From NCBI RefSeq assembly GCF_000332335.1, contig NZ_KB235948.1:5971137-6035136 (forward strand): a DNA stretch of 64,000 bases, given 5' to 3'. Source of the DNA: Kamptonema formosum PCC 10802. GTDB taxonomy: Bacteria; Cyanobacteriota; Cyanobacteriia; Cyanobacteriales; Oscillatoriaceae. The notes below the pieces were generated by a model. It was not told where the DNA came from, made no database searches, and saw nothing but the letters and a program-made list of their open reading frames with translations. Below, one piece after another: positions 1 through 7,818 of this stretch; position 1 is the stretch's first letter; the number at the start of each line of letters is the position of its first letter. The translations under genes were made by a program, and so were the position numbers.

Positions 1-1510
1 CTGGCCTCTGGGGCCGCTATTTTCTGTGCCGGTGGCAGACTGTTGTGATTTTCAGGTCGGGGGTGTTGTACATTTGCCGCTGCTATTTTGTGTACCAATG
101 GTACACATCTGTAATTTTCGGGCCGGGTGCTGGCCTCTGGGGCCGACTATTTTCTCTGCCGGTGGCAGACTGTTGTGATTTTCAGGCGGGGGTGTTGACA
201 TTTGCCGCTGCTATTTTGTGTACCAATGGTACACATTTGTAATTTTCGGGCCGGGGTGCTGGCCTCTGGGGCCACTATTTTCTCTGCCGGTGGCAGACTG
301 TTGTGATTTTCAGGCGGGGGTGTTGACATTTGCCGCTGCTATTTTGTGTACCAATGGTACACATCTGTAATTTTCGGGCCGGGGTGCTGGCCTCTGGGGC
401 CACTATTTTCTCTGCCGGTGGCAGACTGTTGTGATTTTCAGGCGGGGGTGTTGACATTTGCCGCTGCTATTTTGTGTACCAATGGTACACATCTGTAATT
501 TTCGGGCCGGGGTGCTGGCCTCTGGGGCCGCTATTTTCTGTGCCGGTGGCAGACTGTTGTGATTTTCAGGCGGGGGTGTTGACATTTGCCGCTGCTATTT
601 TGTGTACCAATGGTACACATCTGTAATTTTCGGGCCGGGGTGCTGGCCTCTGGGGCCGCTATTTTCTGTGCCGGTGGCAGACTGTTGTGATTTTCAGGCG
701 GGGGTGTTGACATTTGCCGCTGCTATTTTGTGTACCAATGGTACACATCTATAATTTTCGGGCCGGGGTGCTGGCCTCTGGGGCCGCTATTTTCTGTGCC
801 GGTGGCAGACTGTTGTGATTTTCAGGCGGGGGTGTTGACATTTGCCGCTGCTATTTGTGGTACCAATGGTACACATCTGTAATTTTCGGGCCGGGGTGCT
901 GGCCTCTGGGGCCGCTATTTTCTGTGCCGGTGGCAGACTGTTGTGATTTTCAGGCGGGGGTGTTGACATTTGCCGCTGCTATTTTTGTGTACCAATGGTA
1001 CACATCTGTAATTTTCGGGCCGGGGTGCTGGCCTCTGGGGCCACTATTTTCTCTGCCGGTGGCAGACTGTTGTGATTTTCAGGCGGGGGTGTTGACATTT
1101 GCCGCTGCTATTTTGTGTACCAATGGTACACATCTGTAATTTTCGGGCCGGGGTGCTGGCCTCTGGGGCCACTATTTTCTCTGCCGGTGGCAGACTGTTG
1201 TGATTTTCAGGCGGGGTGTTGACATTTGCCGCTGCTATTTTGTGTACCAATGGTACACATCTGTAATTTTCGGGCCGGGGTGCTGGCCTCTGGGGCCACT
1301 ATTTTCTCTGCCGGTGGCAGACTGTTGTGATTTTCAGGCGGGGGTGTTGACATTTGCCGCTGCTATTTTGTGTACCAATGGTACACATCTGTAATTTCCG
1401 GGCCGGGGTGCTGGCCTCTGGGGCCACTATTTTCTGTATCAATGTTAGAAATATATGATTTCCGGGCATCGGGCATTGAGTGTTGACATCTGGGTGCGCT
1501 ATTTTATGTG
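1..1510. repeat. 128-bp tandem repeat (minisatellite), about 11 full copies plus a decayed last copy
   Basis: Units beginning ctggcctctggggcc start at 1, 130, 259, 387, 515, 643, 771, 899, 1028, 1156, 1283 and 1411, so the period is 127-129 bp. The array runs off the left edge. Each unit holds three small inverted repeats: TGGCC-n5-GGCCA, TGCC-GGT-GGCA and TGTGTACC-AAT-GGTACACA. Copies differ by few bases (gccgct/gccact, tctgtg/tctctg). The last unit decays after 1430. The period is not a multiple of 3, and the short ORFs in it simply repeat out of register, so I read it as non-coding. Confidence 0.95.
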
Positions 1511-1632
1511 CCAAGCTTCTCCGTTTGAGGGGGTGCAGCTAGCTCCCAAACAAACTAACCGCCAATAGGCCACAGACACCCCAGCGGCTTGCCTGTTGGA
1601 GAGAGTATAAAATAATATCATAGAAATGGTGT

Positions 1633-2148
1633 ATGTCAATAAAGAAAATATTAAAAAGTAAGGTGAAACCGGCAGTGCTGGTATTGCTGGTGGGGCTGTG
1701 GAGTGTGGCGGTGGGGTGGGGGCTGGCGCGAGCGGCAGAGATCCCGGCAGCCGGCACGGTGGACCCCATACCGGAGAGCTTCCAGCTGGGAGCCGAACTT
1801 TACCTGGAAAACTGCGCCGGCTGCCACGTTGGGCTGCCGCCGGAAGTCATGCCCAACGAAACCTGGCGGCGGCTGTTGCAAGACCCACAGCACTACGGGG
1901 TGCAGCTGAACCTGCCGGTGAACCCCCCGCGCGCGATCATCTGGAACTACCTGCGGGCGTTCTCCCGCCCCCAGGCCAAGGACGAAGAGGTGCCCTACCG
2001 GCTGGCCAAGTCGAGGTATTTCAAAGCCCTGCACCCGCGAGTCAAACTGCCCCAGACCAACCTAACCGGCAGCTGCGCCACCTGTCACCCCGGTGCGGGC
2101 CAGTACAATTTCCGCAGTCTCGCACCAGAGTGGCAAAATTCTCCATAA
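1633..2148 (+). CDS. Diheme cytochrome c family protein, exported
   Basis: This 171-residue protein has a hydrophobic signal segment at about residues 15-30, followed by ARA-AE, a plausible signal peptidase site. It carries two CxxCH haem c sites: CAGCH at 61-65 and CATCH at 148-152. It should therefore be an electron-transfer or haem protein in the thylakoid lumen or periplasm. It is longer than a typical cyanobacterial cytochrome c6, and the haem sites sit at opposite ends of the mature chain, so it belongs to a less studied cyanobacterial diheme group. Partners are unknown. The ATG at 1633 is preceded by a TATAAAAT-like box near 1606 but only a weak ribosome site. It stands alone, upstream of secA on the same strand. 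Confidence 0.85.
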   Translation: MSIKKILKSKVKPAVLVLLVGLWSVAVGWGLARAAEIPAAGTVDPIPESFQLGAELYLENCAGCHVGLPPEVMPNETWRRLLQDPQHYGVQLNLPVNPPRAIIWNYLRAFSRPQAKDEEVPYRLAKSRYFKALHPRVKLPQTNLTGSCATCHPGAGQYNFRSLAPEWQNSP

Positions 2149-2267
2149 TAAGAGAAAGATAGAAAATCCGGAATTCAGGAGCGAGCCCTCAGAATTCAGA
2201 CAAGTCCTGACTTCTGAAACTTGACTTTTGGCTTCCTTATACAAAAAACAAGTCTCCCTCTCCTGCT

Positions 2268-5081
2268 ATGCTGAAAAATTTGCTCGGCGATCCCAACGCA
2301 CGCAAGCTCAAGAGATATCAGCCGCTCGTCACCGAAGTCAACATCCTGGAGGAAGACATCAAGGCGCTCTCCGATGAGGCATTGAGAGCCAAGACAGCGG
2401 AGTTCAAACAGAAGCTTGACACAGCCAAATCCCCCAGTGAAACCGCTGAAGTGCTCGACGAGCTGCTGCCGGAAGCCTTTGCCGTAGTTCGGGAAGCGGG
2501 GCGGCGAGTTTTGGGCATGCGGCACTTCGATGTCCAGCTCCTCGGCGGCACCATCCTGCACAAAGGGCAAATCGCCGAGATGAAAACCGGTGAGGGAAAA
2601 ACCCTGGTAGCCACCCTGCCGTCCTACTTGAACGCGCTCACCGGCAAAGGCGTGCACGTCGTCACCGTCAACGACTACCTGGCACGCCGGGACGCCGAGT
2701 GGATGGGACAGGTGCACCGCTTCCTGGGACTGACCGTGGGCCTGATCCAGCAGGGCATGAGCCCGGACGAGCGCCGCAGGAACTACAGCTGCGACATCAC
2801 CTACGCCACAAACAGCGAGCTGGGCTTCGACTACCTGCGGGACAATATGGCGACCTCGATGGCGGAAGTGGTGCAGCGCCCCTTCAACTACGCCATTATT
2901 GACGAGGTGGACTCGATTCTCGTTGACGAGGCTCGCACGCCACTGATTATTTCGGGCCAAGTAGAGCGCCCCACAGAGAAGTACATGGGAGCCGCCGACA
3001 TCGCCGCCACCCTCAAAAAAGAAGAGCACTACGAGGTGGACGAAAAAGCCCGCAACGTGCTGCTGAGCGACGAAGGGTTTGCCGAAGCCGAGCGGCTGCT
3101 GGGAGTGAGGGACCTCTACGACCCCAATGACCCCTGGGCCCACTACATTTTTAACGCCCTGAAGGCGAAAGAGCTGTTTATCAAGGATAAAAACTACATC
3201 GTCCTCGACAGGGAGGTGGTGATTGTCGATGAGTTTACCGGGCGCGTGCTGCAAGGACGCCGGTGGAGCGACGGCTTGCACCAAGCGATTGAGGCCAAGG
3301 AACGGGTGGACATCCAGCCGGAAACTCAAACCCTAGCGACAATTACCTATCAAAACTTCTTCTTGCTGTACCCGAAGCTGGGCGGAATGACCGGCACGGC
3401 GAAAACAGAAGAGGCGGAGTTTGAGAAGATATACAGCCTGGAAGTGACGGCAATCCCCACCAACCGGTTCTCTGGACGCAAGGATTTGGCAGATGTGGTC
3501 TACAAAACGGAAAGGGGCAAGTGGCTGGCGGTCGCTCAAGAGTGCGCCGAGATGCACGAAAAGGGACGCCCGGTGCTGGTGGGAACGACAAGCGTGGAAA
3601 ACTCGGAACACCTGTCGCAGCTGCTGCGCGAGCGCGGTATCCCCCACAACCTGCTCAACGCTAAGCCGGAAAATGTGGAGCGAGAGTCGGAAATTGTGGC
3701 CCAAGCGGGGCGCAAAGGCGCGGTGACGATCGCTACGAATATGGCGGGGCGCGGGACGGATATCATTCTCGGCGGGAACGCGGACTACATGGCGCGGCTG
3801 AAAGTGCGGGAATATTTCATGCCGGCAATTGTCCAGCCAGAAGATGAAGCGAATGTCAGCGTGCTGCGGGTTCCGGGAGCGGACCGCCGGCGCAACGCCC
3901 AAGGCTTCGCCCCCGGGAAGAAAGTCAAAACTTGGAAGGTGTCCCCCCAGATTTTCCCCACGGAGCTGTCTAAGGCGACTGAGCAAAAGCTCAAGGAGGC
4001 CGTGCAGTTCGCCGTCGGGCAGTACGGAGAGCGCTCGCTTGCGGAACTGGAGGCGGAAGATAAGGTGGCAACCGCTTCGGAAAAAGCGCCGACTCTAGAC
4101 CCGGTGATTCAAAAGTTACGGGATGTTTACAATGGGATCCGCCAGGAGTACGAGCAGTACACCAAGCGCGAGCACGATGAAGTGGTGACGCTGGGAGGGC
4201 TGCACGTTATCGGTACGGAACGCCACGAATCCCGCCGCATTGACAACCAGTTGCGGGGGCGCTGCGGGCGTCAGGGCGACCCGGGCTCGACCCGGTTTTT
4301 CCTGAGCTTGCAGGATAATTTGCTGCGGATTTTTGGCGGGGACCGGGTGAGCCGGCTCATGGAGATGTTCCAGGTTGAGGAGGACATGCCCATTGAGTCG
4401 GGAATGCTGACTCGCTCTCTGGAAGGGGCTCAGAAAAAGGTGGAGACGTATTATTACGACATCCGCAAGCAGGTGTTTGAGTACGACGAGGTGATGAATA
4501 ACCAGCGCCGCGCTATCTATGCGGAGCGCCGGCGGGTGCTGGAAGGTCTTGACCTCAAGGAGCAGGTGATTAAGTATGCTGAAAAGACGATGGATGACAT
4601 CGTTGAGGCGCACGTTAATCCGGATTTGCCTTCGGAAGAGTGGGATCTGTCCAGTTTGGTGAGCAAGGTGAAGGAGTTTGTCTATCTGCTGGCGGATCTG
4701 GAGCCGGTGCAAATAGAGGAGCTGTCGATGGATGAGATTAAGACGTTCTTGCACGAACACGTGCGCATTGCCTACGATTTGAAGGAAGCGCAGGTGGATC
4801 AAATCCAGCCGGGGCTGATGCGCCAAGCTGAGCGGTTCTTTATCCTCCAGCAGATTGATACGCTCTGGCGCGAGCACTTGCAGGCGATGGACGCCCTGCG
4901 CGAGTCGGTGGGCTTGCGCAGCTACGGTCAAAAAGACCCGCTGATTGAGTACAAGAGTGAGGGCTATGAGCTGTTCTTGGATATGATGACTGACATTCGC
5001 CGGAATGTGGTTTACTCTCTGTTTCAGTTCCAGCCCCAAATGCAGCAGCCGGTGCAGGCGTCTACGTCGGAAATGGTTTGA
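2268..5081 (+). CDS. secA: Preprotein translocase ATPase SecA
   Basis: SecA is the motor ATPase that drives preproteins through SecYEG at the plasma and thylakoid membranes. The 937-residue product shows the N-terminal start [10 protein letters not shown], the Walker A region MKTGEGKT, the DEAD-type Walker [18 protein letters not shown], the second helicase motif with [11 protein letters not shown], and [13 protein letters not shown]. The length fits cyanobacterial SecA. The C-terminus ends in a Gln-rich tail (QMQQPVQ) and lacks the cysteine-rich zinc-binding SecB-interaction motif of Escherichia coli, as expected for this phylum. A 120-bp spacer separates it from the cytochrome gene. Confidence 0.98.
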   Translation: MLKNLLGDPNARKLKRYQPLVTEVNILEEDIKALSDEALRAKTAEFKQKLDTAKSPSETAEVLDELLPEAFAVVREAGRRVLGMRHFDVQLLGGTILHKGQIAEMKTGEGKTLVATLPSYLNALTGKGVHVVTVNDYLARRDAEWMGQVHRFLGLTVGLIQQGMSPDERRRNYSCDITYATNSELGFDYLRDNMATSMAEVVQRPFNYAIIDEVDSILVDEARTPLIISGQVERPTEKYMGAADIAATLKKEEHYEVDEKARNVLLSDEGFAEAERLLGVRDLYDPNDPWAHYIFNALKAKELFIKDKNYIVLDREVVIVDEFTGRVLQGRRWSDGLHQAIEAKERVDIQPETQTLATITYQNFFLLYPKLGGMTGTAKTEEAEFEKIYSLEVTAIPTNRFSGRKDLADVVYKTERGKWLAVAQECAEMHEKGRPVLVGTTSVENSEHLSQLLRERGIPHNLLNAKPENVERESEIVAQAGRKGAVTIATNMAGRGTDIILGGNADYMARLKVREYFMPAIVQPEDEANVSVLRVPGADRRRNAQGFAPGKKVKTWKVSPQIFPTELSKATEQKLKEAVQFAVGQYGERSLAELEAEDKVATASEKAPTLDPVIQKLRDVYNGIRQEYEQYTKREHDEVVTLGGLHVIGTERHESRRIDNQLRGRCGRQGDPGSTRFFLSLQDNLLRIFGGDRVSRLMEMFQVEEDMPIESGMLTRSLEGAQKKVETYYYDIRKQVFEYDEVMNNQRRAIYAERRRVLEGLDLKEQVIKYAEKTMDDIVEAHVNPDLPSEEWDLSSLVSKVKEFVYLLADLEPVQIEELSMDEIKTFLHEHVRIAYDLKEAQVDQIQPGLMRQAERFFILQQIDTLWREHLQAMDALRESVGLRSYGQKDPLIEYKSEGYELFLDMMTDIRRNVVYSLFQFQPQMQQPVQASTSEMV

Positions 5082-5098
5082 GTGATATGGGAAGTGGG

Positions 5099-5116
5099 GA
5101 CGCGACAAGTCGCGTC
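5099..5116. terminator. Perfect 8-bp hairpin downstream of secA
   Basis: GACGCGAC-AA-GTCGCGTC lies 18 bp after the secA stop. It has no clear T-run, so it may be a weak terminator or a member of the GACGCGAN repeat family seen again near 38787 and 41520. Confidence 0.4.
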
Positions 5117-5334
5117 TCTCCCTACCGTATATGGCGGTTCGCTGTTGAGGAGTGAAGTTTATTTTTTTTATAAACCGCCCCCGTAAAGAAGCGCCAAGGA
5201 AAGAGAAGAGAGAGGGCTCTCACAGAGCATTTAGAGCTTCCAGGGTTCAGAAACCGGCTTTCTTTGCCATAAGTGACCTGTTTTTCTCGCTTCAGTCCCC
5301 AAAGAAAGCCGGTGTCTGCAAGAGGAGAGATCGC

Positions 5335-5952
5335 CTACCAGTAATAGTCGCTGTCATCCTCGTCATCCTCGTCATCCTCTTCGTTGATTATCTGCGCTTG
5401 GATGGTGGGCCACTCCTGGAAATAATCTGCAAAATTTTTAAAATCCAGGGATTTCAGGACGTCTGCGGCGTGGTGGCAGGGGATTTGGCCTTGCAAGATT
5501 TCGTTTTCTTGAATCAGCTTGTGCAGGTGGCGGGCTTCGCACCAAATGCGCCGATCGAGGCACTGGTATCGCATGCAATCGCATGTAATGCCGTGTTTGT
5601 CCAGTATTTGGTGGGATTTTTTCTTGGTATCGGTTTCTGATTGAATTTTGAAATAGTTCGCACTTATCCGATCTGTTTTTAGGCTAGTTGCCTTGGTAAA
5701 GGCTTCTTTGATATCATGTTCTAAATAGTCTTTGTAAGAAATAAAGGTGGAAATTCCCCAGGGGCACTCGCGCCGGATGACGTTCTTCTCCAGGCGGACG
5801 TAAACGACATTTGGCCACACCTCTACCGTTAGCTGCTGCCGGCAGGCGTCGAGCGGGCCCGCTACCTTGCCTTTGGCCGTCAGCAATGTCCAGGTGACAG
5901 CTTGCGAGAAGAGCTGATTTTGAAGGCTGGAGCTGATTTGGAACGCAGACAT
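5335..5952 (-). CDS. Hypothetical protein with a CxC...C...H (SWIM-like) cluster and acidic tail
   Basis: The product is about 205 residues. I choose the ATG at 5952, MSAFQISSS, because AGGAG lies 8 bases upstream; the longer reading frame back to 6081 has no such support. A central segment reads CDCMRYQCLDRRIWCEARH, which resembles a SWIM zinc finger (CxC-xn-CxH) but does not match it exactly. The C-terminus is strongly acidic (EEDDEDDEDD). Zinc and nucleic acid binding is an inference from the cluster only. It is divergent from the small gene at 6141, with about 190 bp between them. I do not recognise the family. Confidence 0.75.
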   Translation of the reverse strand: MSAFQISSSLQNQLFSQAVTWTLLTAKGKVAGPLDACRQQLTVEVWPNVVYVRLEKNVIRRECPWGISTFISYKDYLEHDIKEAFTKATSLKTDRISANYFKIQSETDTKKKSHQILDKHGITCDCMRYQCLDRRIWCEARHLHKLIQENEILQGQIPCHHAADVLKSLDFKNFADYFQEWPTIQAQIINEEDDEDDEDDSDYYW

Positions 5953-6140
5953 GATATAATCTCCTGTGTTATGATTTTTGTTCGCCCCCACCCGTGGTTC
6001 TAGCCACCAGGGGGCTTTGTTCGTTAACTGGGCTTTGGCCTGTCTGTAAACTACCTTACCGAGTCCGACTGGGATTGTCAAAAGTTTTTTTCGTCAGATT
6101 TGGATTATTCTTAAGTAAGAAAGGACAAGGATAGCGAAAA

Positions 6141-6362
6141 ATGGCCAAACAGAAGGGAGCGCCAAAGGGAATTGTGCGGAATCCTCTTGGGAAAAACCAG
6201 TATGTCCAGGCAGCTGGGCTTGGGGAGTTCGACAAGCGCATTACACTGAGAGTTGAACCGGATATTTGGCAAGCGCTGTCTGAAATGCCGGCGGGGCAGC
6301 GTTCCGAGTGTCTCAGAAAATGGATTAGGGAAGGTTTGCAGCGTGATGGCAAGGTGGCTTGA
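6141..6362 (+). CDS. Small RHH-like DNA-binding protein (family member 1)
   Basis: This 73-residue protein starts with a basic, glycine-rich segment (MAKQKGAPKG). It continues with an alternating beta-strand-like stretch KRITLRVEPD and two helices ending in SECLRKWIREGLQ. This is the pattern of ribbon-helix-helix proteins of the CopG/Arc type and their plasmid or antitoxin relatives. An AAGGA sits about 9 bases upstream. Two relatives follow at 6575 (broken) and 7334, so this is a local family. The target is unknown, and the RHH assignment rests on pattern only. Confidence 0.65.
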   Translation: MAKQKGAPKGIVRNPLGKNQYVQAAGLGEFDKRITLRVEPDIWQALSEMPAGQRSECLRKWIREGLQRDGKVA

Positions 6363-6574
6363 CCGCTCAATCTCTACGGATGATTGATTGGTGGATGACC
6401 GGGGCCGGTCTGCCGGTGCCTCAAGCGGGCCGGGTACTTCTCGCCCCCTGATGCGAGCTCGCCACCCCCCACAGTGACAGGATAGCGCAGTAAACTGCCC
6501 AAAAAGCTTGACTGACAAAAATTTACCCTGAAATCAGCGCTATAGTACAGTTGGACAGGTTGAGGAGGCAGAAG

Positions 6575-6913
6575 ATGTCAGCGCCAAAGGGAAACAGGAA
6601 TGGATCTGCTGCTTGGGTTGGCCAGTTTGCGCCGGCTGGAGAAAAGAAGGTGCAGGTGGGAGTGAAGGTGCCTGTCTCAATGGCTGAGCTGTTAGTTTCA
6701 ATCCCGTTTCCGGGATTCAGCTGGCCAAATATCTTCTCTTCCTACCCCCTGCTGAAATCATTATCGCATTGATATGGGCTTCTTTGCACAACCGGGATGC
6801 TCCCTTCACTTGCGCCTGGGGAAACACGCGGGGAGTTTCTTCGGAGGGCCATAGCAACTGAGCTGGAAAGAAGAAAAAAAAGTGAAGTTGGTCAAGCGCC
6901 GGAAGCGAACTGA
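6575..6913 (+). pseudogene. RHH-like gene interrupted by an insertion of roughly 110 bp
   Basis: The N-terminal part starts at ATG 6575 behind GGAGG and reads MSAPKGNRNGSAAW through VKVPVSMAELL, like its neighbours. It then runs into unrelated sequence at about 6692 and stops at 6770-6772. The missing C-terminal half resumes in the same frame at about 6806 as LAPGETRGEFLRRAIATELE and ends at a stop at 6911-6913. It matches the helix region of the gene at 7334 (EWIRAAIAAHVKE). The simplest reading is an intact gene of about 75 codons split by an insertion that brings an in-frame TGA. Confidence 0.7.
6695..6720. repeat. Solitary CRISPR-repeat-like palindromic sequence inside the broken RHH gene
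   Basis: The insertion begins with a gtttcaatcccg half followed by a tttccgggattcag half, giving ATCCCG-TTTC-CGGGAT. Many cyanobacterial CRISPR repeats begin GTTTCAATCCC and contain a similar short stem. There is only one copy, there are no spacers and no cas genes, so it is not an array. Confidence 0.45.
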
Positions 6914-7128
6914 GTGAGTGTCGCTTTCAGGGCAGCAGCGGAACGACTGTTGAACCCGAGGGACCTGCCGGTGCCCTATGAGGGGCTGCCGGCTTCCAGG
7001 TCAGAAATACCGGCTCCTTTCCGTCTTGTGGCTTTCTTGACCCACTTGAACCATGTTTACATGTAGGTAATCGGTCTGTCAACTGTGTGAGCCGTTTTTT
7101 TACAAATCTTTACGTCCGGCTCACTTAA

Positions 7129-7307
7129 TATAGCAGTATTCACGCTTGGTGACGAAATTAATCCCCGGGCCCTGGGCCTATGGCCTATGGCCTATGGCGC
7201 AGAGGGAAGACTCACAGCTTTTGCGTGATGCCCTTTTGCGTGATGCCCTTTTGCGTGATGCCCTTTTGCGTGATGCCCATGTTCTAACCTAACTGCATAC
7301 TGCTATA
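7129..7307. mobile_element. Miniature inverted-repeat element, family A copy 1
   Basis: The left end is TATAGCAGTATTCAC and the right end is GCATACTGCTATA, inverted copies of each other. The interior holds three ctatggc heptamers (7174-7200) and four perfect 15-bp units ttttgcgtgatgccc (7219-7278). It carries no coding capacity. Five further copies of the same ends occur in the window (49622, 56351, 58259, 61858, 62909). Much of the 6914-7333 gap is this element. Confidence 0.7.
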
Positions 7308-7333
7308 ACATTGGCTAGGATGAAAGCAAAGAC

Positions 7334-7597
7334 ATGGGGGGGATGAAAATGTCCACTCTTAAGGGCCGTGTTAAGGACCCGGAGACAGGCAAAATTAAAT
7401 CGGGTTACAAGGAACCGCGAGGGAATGCCATAGCTCTGCGCTTGCCCTTGAGTTTGGACGAAGAGGTGCGCCGGCTGGCAGCGGAGCAAGGGGTGAGCGC
7501 AGGGGAGTGGATTCGAGCCGCCATCGCCGCCCACGTCAAAGAAATAGGCGAAAAAGCCAGCCCGCCAAAAAATGCCGGCCAAGACTCGGACGAATAG
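7334..7597 (+). CDS. Small RHH-like DNA-binding protein (family member 3)
   Basis: This 87-residue protein has a basic N-terminus, then NAIALRLPLSLDEEVRRLA and an EWIRAAIAAHVKE helix, the strand-helix-helix layout of ribbon-helix-helix regulators. Three ATGs in frame lie close together (7334, 7343, 7349). A GGGGGG run 6 bases before 7349 could favour MSTLKGRVKD as the true start. It is convergent with the GAF protein gene, with a palindrome between them. Confidence 0.7.
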   Translation: MGGMKMSTLKGRVKDPETGKIKSGYKEPRGNAIALRLPLSLDEEVRRLAAEQGVSAGEWIRAAIAAHVKEIGEKASPPKNAGQDSDE

Positions 7598-7770
7598 CCG
7601 GCCCCCACTAATACCAATTTTGGATTTTGGATGCCGGTATTTTGGATTGAAAAAGGCGGCATTAAAGCCTTTTCAGCCCCAGGAAAAAATACTGTCTATC
7701 CCAACTTGGAATAACCTGTTACGCTTTGAATTTGCTCAGTACAGAAAGGGGGCAGATCCTCCTGAACTGC

Positions 7771-7793
7771 GTTCCCAGGCAGAGCCTGGGAAC
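7771..7793. repeat. Perfect palindrome GTTCCCAGGC-AGA-GCCTGGGAAC
   Basis: This 10-bp stem with an AGA loop lies between convergent genes. Related copies occur at 16868-16890 (one mismatch) and 60292-60328 (17-bp stem). It could act as a bidirectional terminator or be a dispersed repeat. Confidence 0.6.
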
Positions 7794-7818
7794 GAGGAAC
7801 TTGGGTGACAACTATCAA

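Noticed and set aside
45-1514. Many 60-94 residue ORFs on both strands
   Set aside because: They are the same peptide repeated by the 128-bp minisatellite; the period is not a multiple of three and there are no ribosome sites.
2196-5108. Long minus-strand ORFs (377, 217 and 330 residues) opposite secA
   Set aside because: Low-complexity His/Gln/Arg-rich translations of a strongly coding gene on the other strand; shadows of GC-rich codons.
5152-5640. ORF of 162 residues on the plus strand
   Set aside because: It starts in a repeat and then runs antisense to the hypothetical gene at 5335-5952, which has a good ribosome site.
6695-6720. CRISPR array
   Set aside because: Only one repeat-like palindrome, no second copy at spacer distance and no cas genes in the window.
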